Source of the DNA: Dryococelus australis
Taxonomy: Eukaryota > Arthropoda > Insecta > Phasmatodea > Phasmatidae
Reading direction: 5' to 3'
NCBI GenBank assembly: GCA_029891345.1
Contig: CM056999.1
Location: forward strand, 25,021,418 to 25,085,417
Length of the DNA stretch: 64,000 nt
Shown one piece after another: positions 12,665-25,538 of the stretch. Position numbers and translations under genes: made by a program. The notes under the pieces were generated by a model. It searched no databases and was not told the origin of the DNA. It worked only from the letters and a program-made list of their open reading frames with translations. The stretch's first letter is position 1, and each line of letters opens with the position of its first letter.

Positions 12665-13555
12665 GTAACTGCTGTCTGTTTTGAAGATATGAAACCGCAT
12701 GTGATCTGGAACCCAGGAAAACTCATTGCATTACTTACATACAGTTTATTCTCAGTTGTGAAATCAAAATTCTGGCCTCATCACTACTCACTAAAACTTT
12801 TTCTCCAAACCATCTTTTTTGGTCTTCAAATGATTCCCCAACCCCTGACACAAACAAGTGCACCCCAAATTGTCACCCAATGCCTATGCTAATGTCAATT
12901 ATATCACCACCCTCAGGAGTTTTATTCTTGCAGTAGTCCACATTGTTGCTTTTGTGCTAAGCACCAAAGTTCTGTTTCTTTCAACATCAGGGTTACCAAC
13001 CAGACTTAACCTACACAAGGAAGCTACTTCTGTGCAACAGAAAATTTAATATATAGCTACAGAATGTTCACTGTATGCAGAGTATATTGGTGTTACTATA
13101 GTCAAAACTCAAAATTATAACTTATGAAGGTTCCCTGGAAAATGGTTGGCTCTTTGGAGGAGTCACATGTTTTTGGGTCCACCCGCTCCGACTATATGCA
13201 AATATTGCATTAACATTTTACTTAGCTCTTTTTTGCATGGTTTTAGTGCCAAAATATTTTATTTATTGTTCAAATGGTTCCAGTGAACCGACTCATCAGA
13301 TCTAAACATTGGTAAGATCAAATTTGACTTATTTTAATTGACTTCAACCTCAAAAAATTAAAAAATTGCACCTGTTTTGATTGTTTCGAGAGCAAAAATA
13401 ACATGTTGTAGTAATATATTAATTAATTATAATGTTTTGAAATCTTATACCCTATATACCCTAGATGAACATAGGCCCTTCTTTTGTCACCAATAAAAAA
13501 ACCTAAGCACAGTGCATCGAGGAAGCTTTTAGTGAGCACAAGTTATATTTTCACT
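12665..13555 (+). other. Start of a 23-kb CARMIL intron; nothing recognised here
   Basis: AT-rich intron sequence. The whole intron runs 12665-35707 and holds most of the transposons of the window's left half. Confidence 0.6.
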
Positions 13556-13850
13556 GGGGCCATGGTGGTGTAGTGGTTAAAGTACTCAATTCCCACCAAG
13601 GCGAATCAATTTGGTTTCCCAGTGGGGTCACTCCAGGATTTTCGCATGTGGGAATCGTGCTGGATAATGCAGTTGGTCAGCGGCTTTTCTCTGGAATCTA
13701 CCATCTCCTCCCCACTCCTGCATTATAGTACTGCTCCATGCTCACCTCACTTAACCCTCATCGGCTTTGAAGACCTCATCGTTAAGAGCCGTCCAAATCT
13801 CTCCACTTCATTTTTTCTAACCTTTTGCAGGAAAATCAGTAAATGGCTGA
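13556..13850 (+). mobile_element. tRNA-derived SINE
   Basis: The head reads GGGGCCATGGTGGTGTAGTG: TGGTGTAGTGG fits a pol III A box. GGCGAATCAATTTGG some 30 bases on is a decayed B-box region. It is followed by a body of about 230 bp containing stretches such as CTCATCGGCTTTG and a T-rich end near 13805-13820. The tRNA-like head is not a functional tRNA gene: no complete cloverleaf is seen. Target-site duplications were not found. The ORF at 13622-13864 is a by-product. Confidence 0.55.
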
Positions 13851-14239
13851 GAAACTTTACATAAATACCTTGCATGATTCAAGCACTGAGAATTACATAA
13901 TATATTGAACTTGAGCATGCCAGATTATTAGCAATATTGTTGTCATATTGTTTGTTACTGTTTTGGATTTTGTTAGCTCCAACACACAAGCATTATTTCA
14001 TTATTGTTTGATTTTAGTTAGAGCTGTGCCGATTCACAAAATTATACCAATGTGCCGATTTTGTAATTCTGATGTGCTGCTGATGCTTGGTAAAGTTTTT
14101 TGCATAGCATTTAAGTTGAATTTATGTTATTACCTATTGTACATAAACAATGGTATATCTGTGAAGTGCAGCACAAGTAAAAGCTATTTCTAGCTTATTT
14201 CTGTTTACAGTACCCAAAAAGTCAATAAAAGCAACTATA
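13851..14239. other. No feature seen
   Basis: AT-rich intron sequence between the SINE and the MITE. The short ORF at 13948-14193 has no recognisable domain. Confidence 0.5.
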
Positions 14240-14470
14240 GGCTGTTCACGGTAAAGTGAGCACTTTTAACGGCGTGGTTACTTTTTCCTTTCAGCCATTT
14301 TTATCCTTTAAACATCTTTTTAAGTAAATATTGCCATGTAAGTAATAAACACAGTGTGTATATTCCACCGCACTCGGAAGTTATCTTCTAATGCTAAAGT
14401 AAAGCATACTTATTGACTATTATTCCTAATGAGAAGGCTTTCAAAAGTGCTCACTTTACCGTGAATGGCC
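14240..14470. mobile_element. 231-bp MITE with long terminal inverted repeats
   Basis: The left end begins GGCTGTTCACGGTAAAGTGA and the right end, reverse-complemented, begins GGCCATTCACGGTAAAGTGA. Both continue GCACTTTT, giving about 30 bp of near-perfect inverted repeat around an AT-rich core with no coding capacity. The target duplication is unclear: the left flank is TA and the right flank is TTTA, so a TA- or TWA-targeting superfamily is possible. Confidence 0.8.
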
Positions 14471-14567
14471 TTTAATCATACTTGTTCCAGTGAAAATAAT
14501 TAAAAATATATCTGTGTATGTTTTTACTATATGTACTTATTTGTGAACACTGAAAATTGTAAGTACA

Positions 14568-14680
14568 GTAAAATCCCAATTTTTTGGGGTAATGACTCAT
14601 TCAGGGTGTTTACGGATAACCATATTCATGGTTAAAGCAATTGAGACGGGATGAGAGGGGCAGATTTACTTTAGGCCTAC
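14568..14680 (+). mobile_element. Isolated end of a pogo/Tigger-like element
   Basis: TACAGTAAAATCCCAATTTT, followed by a stretch with GGATAACCATATTCATGGTT, resembles the terminal region of pogo/Tigger elements. Many of these start CAGT(A/G)AAA.CCC after a TA target and then carry GGATAACC words. I did not find a matching opposite end before the gypsy remnant that starts near 14985, so only one end is supported. Confidence 0.4.
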
Positions 14681-14984
14681 ATACTGTACATTTAGTTTAT
14701 GTAAACAAATAATATATTATTATAAGAATTACATTTTTTGATGGCTACTGCGTCGTGAAGTCGTAAATGATACTAACACTATCTCATAAACAAAATCCCG
14801 TATCATCTTATGCATTAATGATAGCAGAAAATTTTACTTGGCTGTTTTGACAGCCTACATTTGCACAACACACATCTGAGAAATACAGTATGCATGCAGG
14901 AAGGAGATCGTAGACAAAATGTCTATGTAATTTATATCCGTACAAAACAGCTGTTAGTGTAACAAATTAAACTTCTATTACCAT

Positions 14985-17900
14985 CTGAACCACACCTGTA
15001 GAACTCTGTTACTCTGGTTCTGCTGCACAGCTGGGCTCATCTGCTTCTTTGGCTCCAACAGTAGGCGGAGACAAGGACTGGAAGTCTCTTTGGGTCTCGC
15101 CTGCAGGGTCAAGCACTTCTGCCGTGTCTAGATGAGACAGATTGTCTCAGGTAGATCACAGTGCGGGGGTACCAGCTGAACGTTGGCTTTGAGAAAGGCC
15201 TCGTGTTCGCTGGCAATTCTGGTATAGGTACCTCGCTCGTGGGAGGCGGTGTCTCGGCGGCGACTGTAACGTCATCTGGCACTGCAGTCTTCTCACTGAG
15301 GTGGCTCGTTAACACCGTTGGTATGCGTGTTGTCTGTTAAGGTGGTTGTTCGGGTTGTCCCGTTGTCTCAGTGACACTTGGTTCTTTATGTTTTTCGGGG
15401 AATGGGCTTGGTAAGAAGCATTTGTTGCATGGTACCAGGTCCAATGAACTTTACCAAGAAATTTCACTGGTGCTAGGCGTCCACTTTTCAGGTCGGTTGG
15501 TGACCTTGCGTTTGAACTCCTTGGTAGTGCACCGTCAATACAGATACTGCTGCTTTTGGTTTTGGGAATTCCACTCCTGTAGGCATGGAGTAGGTGGCTC
15601 CCTGGTTGGTTTGCGTTTCAAAGTGTTGCTTTCCAGGTAGCAGTTTCCATACCTCTGGAGCGGTGATTGTTGCAGGCTCTTCTACATCGTCTGGCGTTTC
15701 TGAGTTGATTGAGGCGGCTGTGTGTATTTCTGACTCCAGGTTGCCCCCTGATTTGTCATCTTGTGACATTTCAGACACGTCCGTAGTGATCCTCTGCCAG
15801 CACACATTTTTCTGTTATCCTACGATTTTGTATGGGTCCTCCCATTTTTCGGCTACATTCACACTGATCTTATTGTTGATTCAGCTCAGGGGATTGCTGC
15901 ACAGGAGGATGGTTTCACCCATGCCAAAGGCTCAAATTCCAGTATGTGGTTGGTGGTATTTATTTTGTATATTGACCTCTTGGGCATCCCTTGTATTGTC
16001 TGTATGTGCTAAGGCGGTGAGTTGAACATCTTCAGGACGACGCATTTAGGTAGGTGCATTATCCCACTGCCAATCCCTTGGACACCAGAGCGTTTGGCTC
16101 AGGAGGAGTTGACTGGTGCTAGAGTTGATCACCTTGTTCGTGTGTCGTCGCAGGGCTAATAGGATTTTGGGGGTGTATCTATCCCACTGCTTATGGTTAT
16201 CCCCAACACTGAGCCAGAAGCTTTTCTTGAGCTCATGGTTCCTGGGCTTAGTGGGGCGGGCTCTTGGGTAGTAGGGAGGAGTTGTACAAATCTCAGCTCT
16301 CCACTCATTGCAGGCTGTCAGTCACTTCCTGCTGGAAAATTGGGTTTCATTGTCTTTAAGGATACCATATTTACCGCATTGTAAGCTGACACCGAATGCA
16401 AGTCGACTCCTAACTTTCAAACCCTCGGGGGAAAAAAAATAACATGATAACGAATGCAAGCCGACTTTCTCGCGCGTTCTATCAGCTGAGAGCACATGGT
16501 GAGGTCATTGTGCCATATTTGTTATGTTTGTGAATAGTTTGTGGTAGGAAGGGAGGAGGAGGATAGGGGCGGAAGTGGTGAAAAGATGTGACAGCAAGTG
16601 CCACAGCACGCGAATGTAGGGAGAGGACAAAAAAATGCCTCAGCGTGTTACGGATCGATACTTTTGATCAGGGGGGTTAGGAACAAGAGGATAAGAATGC
16701 TTTGTTCAGTACAAACTGTTTTTTAGAGGGGGGGGGGGGAGAAGAAGAGACAGCGTGGGAGGGATATGATAAAGGGTTGCTTGGAGGTGTGAGTGTGACT
16801 GGCTGCTGGCAGTTTCGTGCGCAGACCGATGTGGGCGGGAGCGCAGAGGGGTTTGGGCGGGGCTAGGAGGACGAAGGATTGGTTGACTAGGGGAAGAGAG
16901 CGAGGAAGGAGTTGAAGGGAGAGGCCAGCAGCAGGGAAATAATGAAGTTTGGTGGTTGAGGGAGAACACGGCGGGAAGCTGATGCGTGTTGTGATGCGTA
17001 ATGGAAGGGAATAAAGGAATGCAGTTGTTTACACCATGAAATCACGTCTGAAAGTACTTAACCATTAAATCTTATGTAACTTAAAATTATATTTTTTTTT
17101 ATATTGTTACCTTACACAAAATGCAGTACACTAATGTGGTTTTTGGTTTTTTAATTGTTATAACAATTTGCAAGAATTGTAAAAAAAAATTGTAATGGGT
17201 GGATGATAAAAACCATTTTAAGTGACAGTAGTTAAAATATGATATCTGTGATGTGCAATACAGCTGCAGATGGGTAACGGGGTGTAGATCCGGCACTGTG
17301 CCATAGCGGACTAGTCAGGTTCAGGTATACTCCGCAACTGCCGCCTCCTGCCCTCCCTGAACTTGTTAAAGGTCACACCCAGCCAAGCAACATGGGGTTC
17401 GCGTGACATAAAACCTGCACATTTTTTATGAATTTGGACCACTTTATTATATTAGTACTAGGCCTGCAATGGTACTGGTAAATATATGCTGTCCATTTTA
17501 TCTGCTTGTTTTATAAATACTGGGTACGGAACTGTATGTAATTTTGCCTTTCCTGTTTCTAAGCCGAGGGGCAATTTTGGAAGATTCGAAATGACAAAAA
17601 CCGTCTGCTTACAGTGCGGTAAATACAGAACATTGTGGGTAACCCCAGCACTGGAAAATTTTGTGTTGAATTTTTCGATGATGTGGTGGGTTTCTTGGCT
17701 TGGCAAGGGAAATGCTTCCACCCATCTGGAGAAGTGGTCCGTCATGACTTATATATAGTGGTTTCCCATTGTGCTTCGGGGATATGGCCCCATTAAGTCT
17801 GTGGCAATATGCATCTATGGGGTGCATGGGTGTCTAGGTTTGGCCGTTGGTTGTCGCATGTGTTAGGCTTTGCTCATGCTACACGTCGTGCAGCCGTGGA

Positions 17901-20900
17901 CATATTGACGGACATCTATACGAACGCCTTCTCATCTGTAACATACATTTCACAGCGTAGATCGTTGGGTATTCAAATTCTCCTCTTGGCTTCGGGATGA
18001 TTGTTGCGGGACCAGGCAATGTCTTCTCGTAGCGCAAACCGCCGAGGGTGCTTCAGTAGGAGGTCTCTGATATCTGGACTTTGTTGGTGGCACTCGATTT
18101 GGCTTCAGCTGATCTGCAGTTTCACTAGTTTGATTTGCTCTTATAGGCTGCGTTTCAGAGTTTAAGGTCCGGAGTTCTTGTGAAGTTCAAAAATGAGAGT
18201 GGTCTGTCCGTCGACTTTGAGTTGGCATTCGGGTTTGGCCATCTGTACTGATTTCTTTTGCGGGCACAGGGATGCTGTTTATTCTTTGGTTAAGATTTCA
18301 CTTCGTACAAAGTTTCTGGTTGTTGCAGAGTCGAGCTGCGCATGTACTCTTTTCCCATTGATGCTGACTTTAAAATGGGGTGCTTCTGGAGCTTTAGCTT
18401 CCTTGTATAGGAACTGGATGATGGGTCCTTCCTGTCCGGTCAGGTCGGCCCTTTTATCCCGCTGGGCACGGCGTTTCCTGCCTGCTTGGTAGTTTTCTTA
18501 TTAGCTGGTTGCTGATTTGTATGTGGTGCACGAGTTGCACCCTATTTCTACGCTTGGCCCCATTTCATTTGCCGCTGTGGGCAATCCTTATTAAAGTGGT
18601 ACTCTGGGCAGTACCAGTAATTAGGAAGGCTTGGCGTGTGGTGCGGGAGGAGGTGTCTTTGTTTTTCGTTCAGACGGTTTGTCTGACTCAACGGGCTTGG
18701 CTATTTTTGGGCAGTCAAGGATTGTTTGCACCTTGAAATTGCGCTCCTTTTCTATGGTTGTTCTAATAATAAATTGTCCACCGTGAGTGTCTTCAGAATT
18801 AAGAATAGGTTTCGCAGCTTTGGTAACAACATGCAGGTGACATGACGTACGCAGCTTTCTTCGTCTCCTGCAGGAAATTTTCTTCAGTACATCTGTACTT
18901 ATTGGCGGACAAATATTTCTGCCTCTTCATCTGTCATTTGGGTTCAGCGATAGAATGCAGTTGTGAGGCATGCCAGTACCTCCTCATCAGTAAATTGCGT
19001 GGGGAGATGGCTACTAAGTTGGCTCCACTCAGAGATCAATTCTCAGTTTTCCTGCCACCAAGGCCCTGCCCTTCCGTTTTGCTAGCGCCCATGTGACCCA
19101 TTGCTTTTCAGAAATGTTATTGGCGGAAACTCTTTTTCGCATTCGGCCTTAAACACCAGCGGGTCCTCATGTGGGGGCCCCCGCGCAAATTCAGGTAGTT
19201 AAGACTCTCCCGTGCACCGTGCAGTGCTTGCGTGGGAGGCTGGTCCTGGGTTGTGGTCTATACGCGGCGGCATGCCAGAATATTTCAAATTGGTAAACCA
19301 TCCCTGGTCGGGTGATTCTTTCATTTGGCCTTCCAATGCTTCCATGGTGGTATGATTCCCCAAATAGTATGCAGCGCACTATATGGGTACCACGTTCTGT
19401 GCACGTTATCCAGTTACAGAATGCAGATTGGTGTGTTCGACATTATTCATATCCATATTCTAGACCATTGGTAAATCCAGCTTTGTCTGCCCAGCCTAAG
19501 CGGACCTAGTGAAACCATTCTTGACAGTGAGCGCATTCAATGTGGTGTGTCCCCGTGCAGGGACAGTTGGGCTTGGAACAGCGGTCTGCTTTGGTTTCCA
19601 TTGTGACATTGCCGGTTGGTTCTTGCTCTGTCACATCTGTGTTTGGCATTACTGTGAGAGTGACGAGAGCCACAGGGTGTTTACAAACTCCCCGAAGTGT
19701 GTTTTGTTAGGTGATTCGGCTTATGGCTAGTTCTGCTAGAACAGCGTAGTGCTGGCCTAGTTCTGTTTAAATAATTTTCAGAATTAAGTTGCAATGCCAA
19801 ATGTTGGATGGCAGATAAACTAATCATGATGTGTGATGCTTTTCGGTTACTGAACGGTATGTCACGAAGTCAAGTGTTTTTGGTTCGAGCTAGGCCAGGT
19901 GCATCCAGGGTGGATCCAGAACTCTAGTCCTTACGTGGTACACATGCACGTCCATAATATAAAACGGGCTGTGTTGTCTTACTGCAGGGCACAAAATCAG
20001 GTGTGGTCAGGACATTTTTGTGCTGGGGTGGAATTCCCTTGACTCGTGTACCAAGGCGCCATTTGACTGTTTGAGCTTGCGAGGTTTCTGACGGTGCTAC
20101 GCTGGGGTGAGATTTGGTGTCGGGTGGGTTGCGGTGCAAGGCTTGTTAATGGAGGTTGTTGCAGGTGAAAGTTGAGGGTATGGCATTTCCCAACACCGCA
20201 AATTATCAAGGCTGTGTGACCTGTATTGTCAGCTTAAGTAGGCTGATAAAACTTTGTGCGTGCCGCCAATAGACTGGGTGGGTAGCTCATAGTCGGTCGT
20301 GCTTGGTACTCAAGGCGGCAAAGTGCTGCAGGCTTATCCCTGGTACTGAGGTGCTTGAGTCCAGTGGGGATTGGGTTAGGCTCCGGCTGATGTTTAGACA
20401 TTGTCTCAGGCTGTTTTACCCTCTTTCAGCTACAACTGCGGAAGGAGAATGGCATGAGGCTGAGATAGAGAACACTATATCAAACCTCGTAGAAGTGGAG
20501 CAGGTCACGCATTGGTATTAATCAGGTGTCATACTATGTACCGCCTCCGTGTACCCAATGCGGGATCCCTATCCCAGTATGCGGCACCATAAGCGCAGTG
20601 GATACGGAAAGTCAGGTCACACTGGCCGATGGTCTCAATACGTGGGTGAGTTTCGCTTGAGGATCAGTCTTCCCAACTCAGGGAATGTCCCCTGCGGCAC
20701 CAGAAGTGCAGTGGAGGGAGCAAGCACCAAGCCAACAAGCTGACCCCTAGAGAGAAAGTACCTAATGTCGGTGCTATACCATTCTGGCACTGTGGTGCGC
20801 AGAAAGGGTGGCCATCGAAGGTGCATGTGTGTTCTACTAAATTGGGTATCGGTAATAGCATTTTTCCCGGTCACATGCTGTTCCTATGATGGGGTTGACG

Positions 20901-21508
20901 TTTACAAGGAAGTGTGTTCTTGCTTTTGGACTGACCCTTAAGTGGATAAACCTGTGATTATTCCAAATACCAAAATAAACATTGGTGGTGTACTACCACC
21001 TACCAGTCTGAGCTTACGGAAGCTTAACCCTGCTTGAGGTAGGTGAAGGCGATCTGTTCCTAGGCTAACAATGTTTAGGTAGACGAGCTTTATCAAAATA
21101 ATTTAAAATGGACTAATCTACTATGTTGCCCTGACATGGCCAGCAGTGTCTGGTGTTTGACTACGTAGACGTTGACTGGAAAGGATTGTTGTAGCAGTCT
21201 GAGTCTTTGGCACCAGGGGTGCGGGGAAGACCAGGAGAGGAGTCCATGTTTCCTTAGGCACCAGGCAGCGCGGTGATGGAACAAAACAGATTGGTATTGC
21301 TGGGATTGCAGCCCAATTTTTATGCTCTGGTTGAAGTTGGAGAGGGGGTAGGCGTGGCATAGATCCTCTTGGCGTGATATCACCGGCCGGCACTGAATCC
21401 AGGTTTATGTCTTTGCAATTATACTATTAGGGCCCTCTGGCTGTTGCGCTGGAGTACTTGGATAGTCTCGATGTATAGCTTCAGTGGCTCGGCTGGTGAA
21501 CAGTACAA
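14985..21508 (-). mobile_element. Ty3/gypsy-type LTR retrotransposon remnant 3
   Basis: In minus orientation, from right to left: an LTR-like region at about 20900-21400 with a TATA-like box near 21318; a gag-like region at about 18400-20900, matching the gag region of 49445-56600; and integrase core sequence at 17458-17830 continuing at about 16180-16360. A long low-complexity C-terminal tail follows, at about 15100-16180. Recognition rests on integrase core similarity and the wording shared with the larger copy. A separate TIR element (16367-17486) has inserted into the integrase region. The copy is old and broken in many places, and I did not recognise the reverse transcriptase. Boundaries are approximate. 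Confidence 0.7.
16367..17486. mobile_element. TIR element inserted in the gypsy integrase region
   Basis: The left end carries CATATTTACCGCATTGTAAG and the right end, reverse-complemented, carries ATATATTTACCAGTACC: a short shared ATATTTACC inverted terminal. Gypsy integrase-region wording stops at the left end and resumes at the right end, which is the main support. Near the left end the words GAATGCAAGTCGACT and GAATGCAAGCCGACT form a short internal duplication. The interior is GA-rich and has no transposase. Exact ends and target duplication are uncertain by several bases. Confidence 0.5.
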
Positions 21509-22316
21509 TACAGTTGACTCTCAATGTATCGTTATCATATGTATTGATAAACTTCATCAACCAACAATTTTTTGTGACTCCGGCGAAATCCCTATGGAAA
21601 TAATGTTGATATAAACCGCTTGTATAATTTATCGCATTGTGTGTCGATCAAAGTATATTTCGGATCCCTTCACCTAATATTTCTCGTAATTATAGTTTTA
21701 AGCTGGTTGTTTATGCAAAGGTCTAGTAACTGAATGTGAAATATGTCATGCACGCCGTCGTTTATCACTGCTCTGCGGCTTGCTGTATGGCTTCCCAACA
21801 CGTCTGTGTGACGCTGCGCGACTACTGCATGGTGCAACATGCGAGACTGGCTTGCTATTTCGCCTTACCATGCCTCTGAGAGGGAAGAGGTTACCTATAG
21901 CAATGAGCTTGGTGACCTAGCGTTCTGTCTCTCTCCCCTATTTCTATCTCTCTCTGCCTACTATAGGCCTCATATGCCTATGATAAAGGAAGTTGTTGTC
22001 TAACAAAAGATAAAGTATGTCCTCTCTCTCTGTCATGCCTGCTTTGCTTGCCTTTCACACCTTGGTCTAGAGCAAATGTGTGCCTGGCTAACATCATTTT
22101 ATCAAGATTATGCATTACTCAGTATACACCTATCATCACTTGTATTTCAAAGCTAATGGTTTTGTCTGATAATGTTACACAAGAAATTTTATCGAGGAAT
22201 TATTATTTGCAAATAAGTTTTCTTTTGTGATTAAAGGTAGTTTTTTCCTGTAAGTTGGGTGTTATATTGTATCTTGCATACAATCAATATGATTTTAAAA
22301 CATAATATTTATTTAA

Positions 22317-22997
22317 CCCTTTCAGTCCCCTTGTCCATTGCAATGGACTTACATTTTTCTAGGCTGAAATATGGTGTACAAGTTCTTTACAGCCCTTAAA
22401 TACGTTTGGCCATTACAATGGACATTTGTTCTGAGAAAGTTACATATAGACACACCTTTTGAGAAGCGGAAGAACCACAAACGGAGCAGTTCAGCAGTCA
22501 TGGTGGCTTGGTCAGCACGACTGAAAGGTTGGTATCTGATATTTAGTTGTAAAAAATTTAAAACTGTGTAAAGTCATTATGTTTGCAGTTAATTTAATGT
22601 TTCAATTTTCAAAATAATTTATGTAACCATTCAGAATGTGGTAACTGTAAAAATTATCTTTGTAAATCTGTTTTGAAAATGATGTCCATTCCAATGAAGT
22701 GATGTTTATGTTTGCTCTCACAAATTTCCTGATTTCTTATTGTTCTTTTATTTTGTAGAGTGAGTAAAATTTTTGTTTAGTAATAATATTAGACGCCATC
22801 TTGGATTTATATATTTTTTTGATCAATTACTTTATTTTACGCCATATCGTTGGGAATACCACAGATTTTCATATAAAAAAGCTAGTGTGAGTAGAAAAAT
22901 AAGAAAAACACAAAATTGCATTGTATTTTCCCTTTCAACGATTTAAAATTGAATATTTTATACTTTGTTAGTTGTTTTGGAAACCCTAAATGTATAC

Positions 22998-23035
<38 letters not shown>

Positions 23036-25538
23036 CCAGAAACATACAACTTGAACAATCCTCAAGATGCTGAGGAGGTTCTGGATCTTATTTTGAATGG
23101 GTCATTTTCTGATTGGGAATTATTGAATGATGAAGACTGCAAGGAATGCACAAAATTCATTGTGAATGATGCCAGCACTAGGATAATAGGTACCGTAGTA
23201 AATTCTGCTATATCTTACTATACCAATGGACTAATGAAACTTTTTCATTAGAAGTCTTTTTTGGAAAAATAGTCTGTTTCAAATTTTTTAGGTGCAGAAA
23301 CTGACAATCCAGAGAATGAAATGCCACAGATAGAAGAAAGCAATACGACCACAAATGCAGGGAGCAGTTCTCTAGCACCTGATGAAACTCCAGATATTAC
23401 CTTGAGAAAAATATCAAATGGCAAAAAGGGCCATTTACTGCCGAATGGTCCCCAAGTATGCCCGACGAACAATTTGAAGATATACATGGAAATATTGAAG
23501 TAAGATCACCACTTTTCTATTTTACATTTATATCACATCTGAAGATTTGAAAAAATGTCTACAATGCCAAATATTTATGCCCTACAAAAAGGTGACCTGA
23601 ATTTCAAGCCAACATCCAAAGATAAAATTCAAAAATGTTGCTATACTCATAGCAATGGGCTCTCTACGCATTCCGAGAGCCCATCTTTATTGGAACACTG
23701 CACTTTGTGTCAAATTTTTCAATGAATACATGACGAGAAACTGGTTTTTTGCCATTCATCAAATTTACATGTTGTAAACAACCTTGAACGACCTGAAGAT
23801 TGCAAATACATTATGTATAAGGTTAGGCCTCTTTGATTCTATTCACAAATAGTGCTTGCAGTTGCCTGGTTGCCTGTGGAAAAATCTGTATGTGTTGATG
23901 AGCAGATGGTTCCATTTAAGGGAACCTTATCTGTAAAGCAATACATGCAGTCAAAACCTCATAAATGGGGCATCAAAATCTTCATTCTGTGTGTATAGGG
24001 TGGAATATGCTATGATTTTTCTATTTATCGAGGTTCAACTATAGAGATTGATCCAGCATGCATAAAACAGTTTGGCCTAGGAGCAGCTATTGTTATTTCT
24101 TTGTCAAACCGACTGAAGGGAGGGCACTGTCTTTATTTTGACAGCTTCTATTCAACCTATAACCTGTTTGAATACCTAAAGAACAAAAACATATGTGCAG
24201 CAGATACTGTTAGATTGAACAGGTTTGCAATTCCTCCACTTCTATAAGACAAGAAAATGGCAAAAAATGGCAGAGGCTGCACTGATGAGGTTGTCACTGC
24301 TGATCAAAAAGTCGTTTTGGTGAAGTGGTACGATAACAAGTCAGTAATGTTCAAACTTTTTAGGAGTGGGTAAGAAGGATGAAGTAGAAAGATGGGACAA
24401 AGAGGACAAAAGAGTGGATCAAGGTTGAATGCCCAGAAGTGATAAAGTCATACAATAAAAATATGGGCGGTGTTGATAAGCTGGATCAATTAGTAATCTA
24501 TTACAGAATAATGATAAAATCCCGAAAATGAACCTTACGAATGCTCTTCCATATTGTGGATTTTGCAATTGTAAACAGCTGGTTAGAGTATAGACAGGAT
24601 GCAAAAACAGCTGATATACCACAAGCACAAGTTCTAGATCTGTTACATTTTTTAATGTGTTTGACGCATTCTCTTTGGACAGTCAACAAGCCAGTTGTGC
24701 CCAGTAAACAGGGAAGGCCTAGTGGATCACCTGCATCTGAACCATGCACAAAAACTATTAAAGGTAATGCAGAATGTCTGCCCTACCAAGAGCAAAGAAT
24801 GGACATGGTGGATCTCTTTCCTGAATACGATAAAAAAAAAGAAGCGATAAGATGCAAGAGGAGTGGGTGCAAGGGGAAAACACATGTGTTTAGCATTAAA
24901 TGTGAGGTACATCTTTGCTTTGCAAAAGGAAAAAATTGTTTTTTCGAGTTTCAAAAGAAATGTTAGATGTTTTAATATTTTGAAAAGTATTGGCCTCATT
25001 TTTTTCTAAAAAGTGTACTGTTGAAAATAATGTGATTCATTTTTATAATGATAAAATTTGATAAAAAAAATTTAAAAAAATGTTTACTTTACAATTTTAA
25101 CATTTATTTTAAATTTGGGAGGGGCGACCATATTGTTCTGTAAAGAGGAAAAACTTGGTTTACAAAATGCATAAGCAATGTATTGATGTACATAATTTTG
25201 TTTGTTTATTTTTGTATTGGAAAAATGGAGTTATTAATAGTATAGATCGTTAAACACTTAAAAATCATATTATTTTACAATTTACACCATATTTTAGCTT
25301 TGTTATGGGAATATTTGTTTTTATATTGTATACAAAAGTGTTGAAGTGAGTATATTTATAGATACGAGCTTAGTTATCATTGTGACACTTTGTCCATTCC
25401 AATGAACATACTGGGGAGAAAAAAAAATTTTAAAAAAATTGTGTCAATGCCAGTTGTTATTTTTCAAGGTCTAAAACCTTAAAAAAAATCCAATAAATAA
25501 TATTTGTGTTTGCCAGAATTAAATGGGATCTGAAAGGG
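22317..25538 (+). mobile_element. piggyBac-family DNA transposon (about 3.2 kb), degenerate
   Basis: TTAA (22313-22316) is followed by CCCTTTCAGTCCCC. The right end reads CTGAAAGGG followed by TTAA (25539-25542). Inverted CCCTTTCAG termini on TTAA duplications are the hallmark of piggyBac. Subterminal words of the TGTCCATTGCAATGGA type occur near both ends (about 22331-22350 and 25390-25405), as sub-terminal repeats. The interior encodes a piggyBac transposase on the plus strand. The element sits inside a pogo-like repeat whose other copy retains the empty TTAA at 57634-57637. Confidence 0.92.
23036..24966 (+). pseudogene. piggyBac transposase (DDE/DDD), inactive
   Basis: N-terminal acidic segment (23040-23189), acidic linker (23292-23500), then the catalytic core and a cysteine-rich C-terminal zinc-binding tail at about 24840-24966. 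The tail has spaced Cys/His residues of the type RCKRSGCKGK then KCEVHLC. The three catalytic aspartates are visible: GAT at 23897 in VDEQMVPFKG, GAC at 24140 in YFDSFYSTYN and GAT at 24475 in MGGVDKLDQL. Stops (for example near 23995 and 24246) and a frame change between the second and third aspartate make it non-functional. A GT-AG interval at 23190-23291 (102 nt) joins the frames on either side exactly, so the gene probably had a small intron. A run of 37 T followed by CCAG at 22999-23039 may be another acceptor. Confidence 0.88.

Noticed and set aside
12665-12892. Extension of the ORF at 12524 to 12892 as a longer CARMIL exon
   Set aside because: The CARMIL text stops at MIQ exactly at a GT donor, and the next family residues are found at 35708.
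13556-13630. Functional tRNA gene
   Set aside because: The A box is good but no complete cloverleaf or acceptor stem can be drawn, and a SINE body follows.
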